Of a stretch of DNA of 64,000 nt, positions 9,186 through 15,859 are shown piece after piece. This DNA is from Solibacillus sp. FSL R7-0668 (GTDB lineage Bacteria; Bacillota; Bacilli; Bacillales_A; Planococcaceae). A model generated the notes under the pieces. The model did no database searches. It was not told the origin of the DNA and worked only from the letters and a program-made list of their open reading frames with translations. Both the position numbers and the translations under genes were made by a program. The stretch spans positions 2,048,001-2,112,000 of the forward strand of contig NZ_JBBOUU010000001.1 of NCBI RefSeq assembly GCF_038006205.1, read 5' to 3'. How positions within the stretch are numbered: position 1 is the first letter of the stretch; every line of letters begins with the position of its first letter.

Positions 9186-10409
9186 TTATTCACTTTGATC
9201 CCCAGAAGGAATTGGAGACTTTCTAATTTTTTTTATTGTGATTTCAACAATTACAAATCCAATAATCAGATTTATTAAAAGAACAATAAGGAAAGCAATC
9301 CAATCCACACTTATCAATCCAAATATTCCGTAAGTAGCAAGTATTGCGTCTTTGTTTAACCAAAAGCTATATCTCTTGAAAGCAATTATTCCAAACAATA
9401 TTACTAGATTAACAGAAAATAATATTCCGAAGTAACTATATAATATTCCTCTTAGTTTCGAATAACTTAATCCGTCTAATAAATTAATTGTACGATCCTT
9501 TATCATAAAACGAATGCTTATCAAAGTATTCCATATAGCTAGACAAACAATGGCTACCAACAAAATACAAATAATAATACAGATTACTTTTATTAGATTG
9601 GCATAATAATCTTCAAAATCGTTAAAGTTTTCTTGTTGACTAAAAAAGTTAAATTTTAAACCTAAATTTTTCTGGATAAATGCACTTAAATTCGTAGCGT
9701 TTTCTTTTGTCGAATCAAGAAGTGCAATGTCCATCAAACCATTAACTTGGAAGTCTAAACCTGTACTTTGAATAAATTCTTCATTAACAGGTAGAAAAAC
9801 CGAAAAATTGAAATAGTTATTTAAGTTTGGAAAATAATAATTAGAACGGGAAATGTTTTTCTCTAAAATACCTTGAACTTTTAAATTGACAAGTTGTTGG
9901 GTGACAGGATCTGTAACCTCAATATTTGAACCAATAGGATATGTTGTAGACAGACCTGCACCTACTAAAACAGGTATTTCTTCTTTATTAAATTCATAGT
10001 CAAAATTTAAATGCTTTCCTTTAGATAATCTAAATTGATTTATCTTATAAGATTCTTCATTAAAATAATTGAAAGATACATCCATATTATATCTATTATG
10101 TAATGGAGTGATAAAACCACCGACTTGAAGAGCATAAGTATAATTGTTATTTAAATATTCATATACTTTTTGTGTATCCTCTAGTTCAATTTTATTAAAA
10201 TCTGCGTCACTATTTGGATCTAGATTGAAGATAAATGTTCCTTCTTGATTCATAGTTTCTAATTCTTCATAACCTTGAAAAGTTGATACCAATGCACGAG
10301 CAGCCGTAAAAGAAAGGTAGTTGACAATAAAAAGTAATATTATCATTCCCAAAACCATTATCCATCTTTTTAAAAAAATTCTAGTTATAAAAAATTGTAA
10401 ATTTTTCAT
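9186..10409 (-). CDS. FtsX/MacB-like membrane protein without partner ATPase
   Basis: 407 residues with the topology of an ABC-type FtsX/MacB permease: one N-terminal TM helix (about residues 17-36), an extracytoplasmic domain of about 235 residues, then three TM helices (about 275-300, 325-345, 370-395) and a charged tail. ATPases normally sit beside such permeases; none is found nearby. It lies between a decayed gene and a 23-codon ORF in the thyA island. It might move or shed a peptide, or be a remnant of a larger peptide-handling cassette. It is not a gasdermin by topology. Function unknown; start follows a GGGAGGGGG site. Confidence 0.65.
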   Translation of the reverse strand: MKNLQFFITRIFLKRWIMVLGMIILLFIVNYLSFTAARALVSTFQGYEELETMNQEGTFIFNLDPNSDADFNKIELEDTQKVYEYLNNNYTYALQVGGFITPLHNRYNMDVSFNYFNEESYKINQFRLSKGKHLNFDYEFNKEEIPVLVGAGLSTTYPIGSNIEVTDPVTQQLVNLKVQGILEKNISRSNYYFPNLNNYFNFSVFLPVNEEFIQSTGLDFQVNGLMDIALLDSTKENATNLSAFIQKNLGLKFNFFSQQENFNDFEDYYANLIKVICIIICILLVAIVCLAIWNTLISIRFMIKDRTINLLDGLSYSKLRGILYSYFGILFSVNLVILFGIIAFKRYSFWLNKDAILATYGIFGLISVDWIAFLIVLLINLIIGFVIVEITIKKIRKSPIPSGDQSE

Positions 10410-10507
10410 TATTTCCCCCTCCCTATATAAAATAAGACTCTTTTAATCTTACAAGGTTTCCATAAAAATCCTCTCATTAAAAACTATAACCTTTACGAAA
10501 ACAGCCT

Positions 10508-10579
10508 TTATAAATTAAATAGATTATATGAAGGTGAGGCAAATATATCGATTTTATCTTCACCACCTAGAATTTCCAT
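10508..10579 (-). CDS. 23-residue ORF with strong ribosome binding site
   Basis: The ATG at 10579 is preceded by AGAGGAAT at 7-base spacing, much better than chance. The peptide starts MEILGGEDKID and ends in SYNLFNL, with no TM segment or signal peptide. It precedes the FtsX-like permease gene by about 100 bases in the same direction. It may be a small peptide precursor, a leader peptide, or the 5' stub of a deleted gene. No family recognised. Confidence 0.3.
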   Translation of the reverse strand: MEILGGEDKIDIFASPSYNLFNL

Positions 10580-10631
10580 GAGTAAATTCCTCTTGTTTAT
10601 GTTCCCTTAATTTTTTAGTTCTCAGGATTTA

Positions 10632-10668
10632 AAAAATGTTGCATCTTCTCTATCAATGCAACATTTTT
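10632..10668. terminator. Perfect 13-bp hairpin terminator
   Basis: AAAAATGTTGCAT / ATGCAACATTTTT with an 11-base loop. On the minus strand it terminates transcription coming from the thyA remnant and the SEC-C remnant, whose stop codon lies at its edge. Confidence 0.75.
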
Positions 10669-10726
10669 AATACTTAAGACCACTACCACAAGGACATTTA
10701 TTATTTCTACCGATTCTGATTATATA
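10667..10726 (-). pseudogene. Truncated second SEC-C gene start
   Basis: Minus-strand sequence encodes IRIGRNNKCPCGSGLKY then TAA. This matches the start of the SEC-C/CHAT protein (MKLGRNDRCSCGSGKKF) in protein and, over the GTGGTAGTGGT part, in DNA. No usable start codon remains (ATA/ATC where ATG is expected), although a GGGGAGGA site precedes it. The reading frame runs straight into a terminator. It is the debris of another SEC-C gene in the same slot. Confidence 0.7.
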
Positions 10727-10839
10727 TCCTCCCCTTAAATTTAAGACAAACATATATACTTTTATATTCCTATTCAAATTACTTTCCCAAAATAATTTCA
10801 ATACAAACATAAAATCTAGGATTCATCAATTCTATTTCG

Positions 10840-10983
10840 CTAACTAAAATTTGCTAAATCAAATCGCATTTGAAAGCCAATTACGCTACGTGTCCCTGTT
10901 CCTGTGCAATCAGATTTGTCTGTGCCGTTGTCTAAAATATGTTGCAATAATTGTAAATACGTTTGGTCTGCTTGGTTTGTCAA
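10840..10983 (-). pseudogene. thyA: Truncated resident thyA (first 47 codons)
   Basis: Starts at TTG 10983 behind AGGAGTG. The translation contains [20 protein letters not shown] then [17 protein letters not shown], clearly the N-terminus of thymidylate synthase, but different from the intact thyA at about a third to half of positions. Homology stops after FDLA near 10852 and a TAG follows at 10840. The catalytic domain is gone. The remnant lies on the ypjP side of the island in the same orientation as the intact gene, so it marks one junction of the replacement. Confidence 0.85.
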
Positions 10984-11140
10984 AATGTTCACTCCTTGAT
11001 AACTGTCTTGTCTATTATAAAGGCTCCGCGCGCAAAATTCATCAAATGTCGTTAAATAGACAGAATGAAACGCATCTAAAGCGTGGAAGCGTAAATAAAC
11101 GATTGGAATTAGAGCCAATTTTACTTTACGTATTTATATT

Positions 11141-11857
11141 TCATTTAATACAATGAAAAACGAAAGAATTGGCTAATGCTGTTGCTTGCTCAAATTCCCA
11201 ATCCTCATAAATATTAATGGCCGAAAATCCTGCTTGCAGTAAGTTGTGCTCGATCGTTTCTTTCTCTCTAAATATTAACTGCATCTTTAAACGAACAACG
11301 TCTTCCTTTGTATGGGCATTTTTCACTGTTTCATAGAATGTAAAAACATCATTCGTAAAGCCATCATAAGTTGTCCAAATTTCAAGTGGATCATCAGTTT
11401 CAGGATCAATTGCCTTATCTGGGGTATCATCTAATTGCCACTTTTCCCACACTTTTGCTAATGGGTTGCGCGTATCAAATATAAAATGCCCACCAGGTTT
11501 TAATGCGCGATATACATCTGTAAGCAAATGGTGCCAACTTTCTTCTGTTAGAAATACTTGAGCTACATTAGCGGTCATAATTACGGCATCATAGGCAGCT
11601 GTTTGTAGGTTGGAACTATCTCCAACAATCCAAGTGACGTTTTCTGTATGTGGCTTTGATTTAGCCACGTGAATAGCTTCTTCATTTGGATCAATCGCTG
11701 TAATTTGATAGCCTTGTTGTGCAAAATATGTCGTCAATCTACCCGTACCGCAGCCTAAATCTGCCATTGTTTTAATATCTATCTTTTTTAAAAGAGCTAA
11801 AAAGAACTCATCGTCTTTTCCCCAACCATTAACTTGATCATATACTAGTGGAATCAT
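11141..11857 (-). CDS. Class I SAM-dependent methyltransferase
   Basis: 238 residues with a Rossmann-like methyltransferase fold. Motif I (MADLGCGTGRLTTYFAQQG), an acidic residue binding the ribose (ITAIDPNEE), motif II/III-like YDAVIMTANVAQVFL and KPGGHFIFDTRNP are clear. The pattern resembles small-molecule or ubiquinone-type methyltransferases; the substrate cannot be told. It stands alone between the thyA remnant and a terminator. ATG start at 11857 next to a weak Shine-Dalgarno (AAGTCGGCGATAAA region). Confidence 0.8.
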   Translation of the reverse strand: MIPLVYDQVNGWGKDDEFFLALLKKIDIKTMADLGCGTGRLTTYFAQQGYQITAIDPNEEAIHVAKSKPHTENVTWIVGDSSNLQTAAYDAVIMTANVAQVFLTEESWHHLLTDVYRALKPGGHFIFDTRNPLAKVWEKWQLDDTPDKAIDPETDDPLEIWTTYDGFTNDVFTFYETVKNAHTKEDVVRLKMQLIFREKETIEHNLLQAGFSAINIYEDWEFEQATALANSFVFHCIK

Positions 11858-11934
11858 TTTATCGCCGACTTTCTGTATAATTATATGTATTTTAAATTAA
11901 TATCCATTATATGTATATAAAAACAAACATAATA

Positions 11935-11974
11935 AAGGCGCTACTCGTCTTACTTGGTTTGAGTAGCGCCTTTA
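11935..11974. terminator. Bidirectional terminator
   Basis: Perfect 13-bp stem AAAGGCGCTACTC / GAGTAGCGCCTTT with a 14-base loop. It follows the small helical protein gene on the minus strand. Confidence 0.85.
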
Positions 11975-12022
11975 GTCAAATGTGTCTAAATCATCAAATA
12001 GTTCAATTGTTTTTTCCAATTC

Positions 12023-12214
12023 TTATGTTGCCTCCCGGAGAATGGTTTTGTTGTTTTCCAGTAATTGAATGATTTGCAGTAAAATTTTCTCTTCTAACTT
12101 TGGAGAGCTATTTACTTCCTTTGCAATTACTTTGTTTAATTCTAAAATTGTGTTTACGTCGAGCTTATGTTTTTCCGCTAATTGGAATGCTCGCTCTAAC
12201 TGACCGGTTATCAT
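12023..12214 (-). CDS. Small helical protein, unknown
   Basis: 63 residues, predicted all-helical and soluble (starts MITGQLERAFQLAEKH, ends LLENNKTILREAT). Strong AAAGGGGGA ribosome binding site 6 bases before the ATG, plus its own terminator, support a real gene. It is vaguely like the size and helicity of Spo0E-type phosphatases but lacks the SQELD signature, so I do not assign it. Confidence 0.6.
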   Translation of the reverse strand: MITGQLERAFQLAEKHKLDVNTILELNKVIAKEVNSSPKLEEKILLQIIQLLENNKTILREAT

Positions 12215-12499
12215 CGGCAGTCCCCCTTTAGTATAATTTTACGTATCTCCGTATAAATAATCACACAGAAATATGTATATGTATTTATTTTACCTGTTTT
12301 CGCAAAAAAATTCACTATAAAAGCCTAAACTTGATAAAAATTTTTTCAGTTCTTATTTGTCTGTAATCAGCGTGTAAAAGAAAAATTTGAAAATAAATAG
12401 CTATTAGCAAGCTATAACAGAATTACTCCAATAAAATTCACAGTTTATAGAGATGAATAAACCAAATAAATGTTCATACTCTTTAGAAGGAGGAAGATT

Positions 12500-13414
12500 T
12501 TGAAGAAAATAATTATTAGCTTTGTGGCTTTCTTAATGGTCATTACTTCATTTTTCCTTTTCTTTTCGGAAGCATCAGATGAATCACGAAATGAAGCTAT
12601 TGAAAGTGCTTTAGTTAAAAGTATGGATGAAACCAAAAAAGAAAAAGAAAAGATCATTAGATTATTAAGTAAAATTCCACAAGAAATTAATAAAAATAGA
12701 TATGGCCTAACCTCATTAAGTTATTCTCCAGATGGTCGAATCTTTACTGTTCAAGCGATTGATTCAAATAGTATAAAAAATCAAAAAAATATAGAAAAAA
12801 TAATTAAACATAATGCAGGAGAGATGGCATTCGAAAACTTTGAGATGAAATTCATTGCCTTGGATAGTGATCGTGTGACAAAACAGGAGGATAACAAATT
12901 AATTGAACTAAATACAGTATTGAAAATAGCTACGGAATATTTAAAAGAAAAGGGATATGACCACTTCAGTTCAGGAATAACCGAATCAACATTAGAAGTT
13001 AGTATTGAAGTATCGAATGGTAATTTGGTCAATAAGGATGAATTGGAAAAACAACTAGCTCATGTCATTTTTTCGAATACGAATCTTAACTTTGAGGTTT
13101 CGTTACGTGAAAAAGACAAAAGTGAAATGGAAGACCAACTATGGCAACCTATATTTGAGGTAATCAGAGAAGAAACCGAAAAGGAATTCGATGAGTATAG
13201 GGGATTTGCATACTCCTTTCACCCTGAACCATTGCAGATTATTATTAAAACCAACATAGAATCGCCGAAATTATTTGGAAAATCTAAAAAACAAGTTAAA
13301 CGAATTGTAAACTATGTTGATAAAATTATAGAGCTTAAATTCAATGAACTTGCCATCGAAAAAATCCCCTATACGGTGATTGTGAGAGATAAAAACAATA
13401 AGACGCTTAGATAG
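12500..13414 (+). CDS. Secreted or membrane-anchored hypothetical protein
   Basis: About 304 residues from TTG 12500, which sits six bases after GAAGGAGGA; an upstream in-frame ATG has no such site. One N-terminal hydrophobic helix (IIISFVAFLMVITSFFLFF) suggests a membrane anchor or uncleaved signal, followed by a highly charged extracellular region with two similar halves (each with an LEVSIEVS- or PLQIIIKTN-type strand after a K/E-rich helix). The layout resembles Bacillus DUF4030 proteins, but I am not certain. Function unknown. Confidence 0.65.
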   Translation: MKKIIISFVAFLMVITSFFLFFSEASDESRNEAIESALVKSMDETKKEKEKIIRLLSKIPQEINKNRYGLTSLSYSPDGRIFTVQAIDSNSIKNQKNIEKIIKHNAGEMAFENFEMKFIALDSDRVTKQEDNKLIELNTVLKIATEYLKEKGYDHFSSGITESTLEVSIEVSNGNLVNKDELEKQLAHVIFSNTNLNFEVSLREKDKSEMEDQLWQPIFEVIREETEKEFDEYRGFAYSFHPEPLQIIIKTNIESPKLFGKSKKQVKRIVNYVDKIIELKFNELAIEKIPYTVIVRDKNNKTLR

Positions 13415-13440
13415 GATTAATAATCTAGTTGTATCAATGA

Positions 13441-13472
13441 AAAAAACACTCGTTTCTACACGAGTGTTTTTT
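13441..13472. terminator. Bidirectional terminator
   Basis: Perfect 13-bp stem AAAAAACACTCGT / ACGAGTGTTTTTT, 6-base loop, between the convergent hypothetical gene and ypjP. Confidence 0.9.
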
Positions 13473-13478
13473 GTAATA

Positions 13479-14081
13479 TTAAGACAACCACTTCGGCGGG
13501 GTGTTTTTCGACCAATAAATATCGCCGAGGTTGTAGTGCGTTTGGTAGTTGTCCTCAAATGTATGGTAATGGAAATTATAGTAATAGCCATCAAACGGGC
13601 GGTTTTCTGTGCGCACATGGAAGCGAATGACGTCTTTTTTGGAGTCATTATCGACAATGTGGAAAATTTTCTCTGAATATTCACCACTTGGTTTTTCAGT
13701 AATGCTTAAATTCGATAAGCTCTCATGACCGAGTCGATCCACTGTCATCGCAATCGCTTCTTCGATTTTCGGGAAAATATTTGTTTCAAATTCGTCTTCA
13801 ATGACCGGGCCAATACGCGTTCCGAATTTTATGTACGATTGTTCCTTCGCTGCTTCTACGAATGTATCAACAGTTGCGATTTGCTGCTGGTCAACGATGA
13901 TTTCATCTAACTGATAGGCAGCGGAAATTTGGTTATCTGATGGGCGATCCAGAATCGATTTCGTGGCACGCTCTTCATCAAAGTTTGCCCAAATTTCATG
14001 ATTTGGCGTAATCAGACCAAATGTAACGAAAGCTACGGAGACTACGAGTGATTTATAAAGCCATTTTTTCATCATTTCCAC
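13479..14081 (-). CDS. ypjP: YpjP-like secreted protein
   Basis: 200 residues, N-terminal signal/anchor helix (KKWLYKSLVVSVAFVTFGLI), then a soluble domain ending in RPFDGYYYNFHYHTFEDNYQ, HYNLGDIYWSKNTPPKW, which is characteristic of YpjP. B. subtilis has the order ypjP-thyB-dfrA. Here ypjP lies about 7 kb from dfrA with the thyA island and other genes between, which fixes what the ancestral locus looked like. Function unknown. Confidence 0.85.
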   Translation of the reverse strand: MEMMKKWLYKSLVVSVAFVTFGLITPNHEIWANFDEERATKSILDRPSDNQISAAYQLDEIIVDQQQIATVDTFVEAAKEQSYIKFGTRIGPVIEDEFETNIFPKIEEAIAMTVDRLGHESLSNLSITEKPSGEYSEKIFHIVDNDSKKDVIRFHVRTENRPFDGYYYNFHYHTFEDNYQTHYNLGDIYWSKNTPPKWLS

Positions 14082-14220
14082 CTACTTTAATTATGTATAA
14101 TTTTTAAACTTCTTCTATAAATATATACGTTTGTCCTAAGAAAAGGTTTCATCTTCCTTGTAAACATTGTACAATAAAAAGGAAGATATTGTGAGTTATT
14201 TAAAGGAGGTTTACAAAATT

Positions 14221-14292
14221 ATGACAATTGCAATCAGCCTAGGCTTATTATGTATGCTTGGTTATATGACTTCTTTATGCTTCACGGACTAA
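14221..14292 (+). CDS. 23-residue hydrophobic peptide
   Basis: ATG eight bases after a near-perfect AAAGGAGG, and a terminator 16 bases after the stop, so the unit has complete gene signals. The peptide (MTIAISLGLLCMLGYMTSLC then FTD) is one short hydrophobic segment with two cysteines and would insert in the membrane. No known family recognised; small membrane regulators or type I toxins have this form. Confidence 0.55.
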   Translation: MTIAISLGLLCMLGYMTSLCFTD

Positions 14293-14307
14293 TACTCTTT
14301 TTTCCCG

Positions 14308-14330
14308 CCATCCAAAAAATTTTTGGATGG
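14308..14330 (+). terminator. Terminator of the small hydrophobic ORF
   Basis: Stem CCATCCAAAAA / TTTTTGGATGG with a 1-base loop centre, then TATTTATATT. Confidence 0.75.
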
Positions 14331-14364
14331 TATTTATATTGGCATTTTTCCCATTAAATTGGAC

Positions 14365-14395
14365 AAGGGGACTCCTGAATATCAGGAATCCCCTT
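14365..14395. terminator. Hairpin, likely terminator
   Basis: 14-bp stem AAGGGGACTCCTGA / TCAGGAATCCCCTT with one mismatch and a 3-base loop, followed by TTAGTATTT on the plus strand. It lies at the 3' edge of the structured region if that is read on the minus strand. Confidence 0.5.
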
Positions 14396-14397
14396 TA

Positions 14398-14640
14398 GTA
14401 TTTAATAGATAGTTTTATAAATAAATGTAAGTCTCAACCCGATCATCCGGGGAATTTATATCATTCGAAAGCAGATACTTTCAGTTTTAACCGCGGTAAA
14501 ATTCCACTAATCTTTTCTAACTTAAGCAACATAGTCCCTACCTGCTACTATGTCCTTGCAGCCCTTTAGCTTGCGCCAGTGTGAATAAGTATCCTCAAAA
14601 ACACTAGCAGAAATGCCAATTTATTTATAGCGCTATCTAA
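14398..14640 (-). ncRNA. Candidate structured RNA, family unknown
   Basis: Between 14331 and 14690 there is no ORF, yet the sequence is more GC-balanced than nearby intergenic DNA and full of nested inverted repeats. GGAATTT (14451-14457) pairs with AAATTCC (14499-14505) around hairpin GAAAG/CTTTC (14467-14482). CATAGT/ACTATG (14530-14552) and CCCG/CGGG (14438-14451) form two more hairpins. Strand is uncertain; minus is favoured because it ends in the hairpin at 14365-14395. It does not match my recollection of tmRNA, RNase P, SRP, 6S, T-box or common riboswitches. Confidence 0.35.
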
Positions 14641-14747
14641 AATAGCACATTCTTATATTAGCATATACGTTCGCCTTTGTAAAGGATTGAGCTTCCATCA
14701 TTTGTTCGTTATACTAAATGGATGTGACGTAAAGGAGTTCGAAAAAA

Positions 14748-15812
14748 ATGACCGAAATACAAGAAGAAACGACATTAGCTATCAAAATGAAGCGCATGGC
14801 TGTGACATTGCTCGATATGCAGCAAAGCCGATTCGTATCAGCCAGCCAAACAATGGACTTAACGCAGCTTGAATCAGACGTCTATAGCGAGTTTTTTGAA
14901 AGCTATATTGATGCCACAATGAATAGTCCCAAATCGGTGGCTGGTAAGTTTTTGGATCGCGACAATGATATTTTAACTAAAATGAATCGTTATATTGAAT
15001 TTACCGATGATACGCACTTTTTGTCATTAGCGAATGACCTATCGAACAAGCTGTATCAAATTATGCAAAATGTGTCTTCTTCAAATGGCTCGGTGTTTGT
15101 GGCGCATCTTGAAATGATTGGCGAGGAATATATTCTACTCTTAAAGCTTGATCCGAAAGATGCCGTACAAATCGATTTAGAAACATTGGAACTCTCAACA
15201 ATTGAAAATATTTTACCGGATGCGACAAGCCGCGTGCAAAAATGCGCGTTAATTCGCATGGACTATAACCCACTTGAAGAGAATGTCTATGTGCTGGATA
15301 AGCAATCCGATGGTGAGCCAGCCAAGTTTTTCTTGGAGACCTTCCTGCAAGCAACACCCATTGCCTCAGACAAAAAGAAAACGAAGATGCTGATGAAGGA
15401 ATTGTACGAAAAAATTGGAGAATCGATGGAAGACGAAGAAAAGCCGCGCCTCCAACGGGTTATTGATGATGAGTTTGAAAACGGAAAATATGTCGAGCTC
15501 GATGCTTCTGTACACAATATTTACACAGCAATCGCACCAGAAAATAATCAGGACGACTTTGTTGAGCAAGGCGCGAAATTATTCATCAACGAATTTACAG
15601 ACCGCAATCCAGACTTCACCCCGACCTTTGAGGTAAAGCGCGATGATTTGAATGTGCTTTATAAATCAGCGGAGGGCGAAATCGTATTTCGTTATGATAA
15701 GCGTTTAGATGACAAAATTGAAGTCCATCAAGACCAAGTGAACGGCACCTTTACAATTACCATTCACGATGCCGATGCAGTTGACTTTAAATTGCGCAAG
15801 AAAACATTATAA
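14748..15812 (+). CDS. Nucleoid-associated protein, NdpA/NA37 family
   Basis: 354 residues matching the 37-kDa nucleoid-associated protein family (PF04245 type): an N-terminal domain with FFESYIDATMNSPKSVAGKF, a central strand region (GSVFVAHLEMIGEEYILLLK), and a C-terminal domain with YKSAEGEIVFRYDKRLDD. In E. coli YejK binds the nucleoid and topoisomerase IV; in Gram-positives the function is unstudied. Members also occur near defence genes. Good AAAGGAG site 10 bases before ATG. Monocistronic with its own terminator. Confidence 0.75.
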   Translation: MTEIQEETTLAIKMKRMAVTLLDMQQSRFVSASQTMDLTQLESDVYSEFFESYIDATMNSPKSVAGKFLDRDNDILTKMNRYIEFTDDTHFLSLANDLSNKLYQIMQNVSSSNGSVFVAHLEMIGEEYILLLKLDPKDAVQIDLETLELSTIENILPDATSRVQKCALIRMDYNPLEENVYVLDKQSDGEPAKFFLETFLQATPIASDKKKTKMLMKELYEKIGESMEDEEKPRLQRVIDDEFENGKYVELDASVHNIYTAIAPENNQDDFVEQGAKLFINEFTDRNPDFTPTFEVKRDDLNVLYKSAEGEIVFRYDKRLDDKIEVHQDQVNGTFTITIHDADAVDFKLRKKTL

Positions 15813-15819
15813 TCACTAA

Positions 15820-15855
15820 AACAGGCTACTACGTCAAATTGCGTAGTAGCCTGTT
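15820..15855. terminator. Bidirectional terminator
   Basis: Perfect 14-bp stem AACAGGCTACTACG / CGTAGTAGCCTGTT, 8-base loop, between convergent genes. Confidence 0.9.
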
Positions 15856-15859
15856 CTAA

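Noticed and set aside
9186..10409. Possible gasdermin partner of the CHAT protease
   Set aside because: The protein has FtsX/MacB topology with four TM helices and a large outer domain, unlike bacterial gasdermins.
10840..11118. A 92-codon open frame covering the thyA remnant
   Set aside because: Only the part after TTG 10983 is coding (thyA start with AGGAGTG). The upstream half is untranslated leader that happens to be open.
12023..12214. Spo0E-like phosphatase
   Set aside because: Size and helicity fit, but the SQELD signature is absent.
14490..14497. ACCGCGGT as a T-box core in the structured region
   Set aside because: The AGGGUGG part does not adjoin and no aminoacyl-tRNA or amino-acid gene lies downstream on either strand.
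14530..14600. c-di-GMP-I riboswitch resemblance on the minus strand (GCAAGCTAAAGGGCT...)
   Set aside because: The second conserved half (GGGCAAACC and its receptor) is missing and there is no suitable downstream gene.
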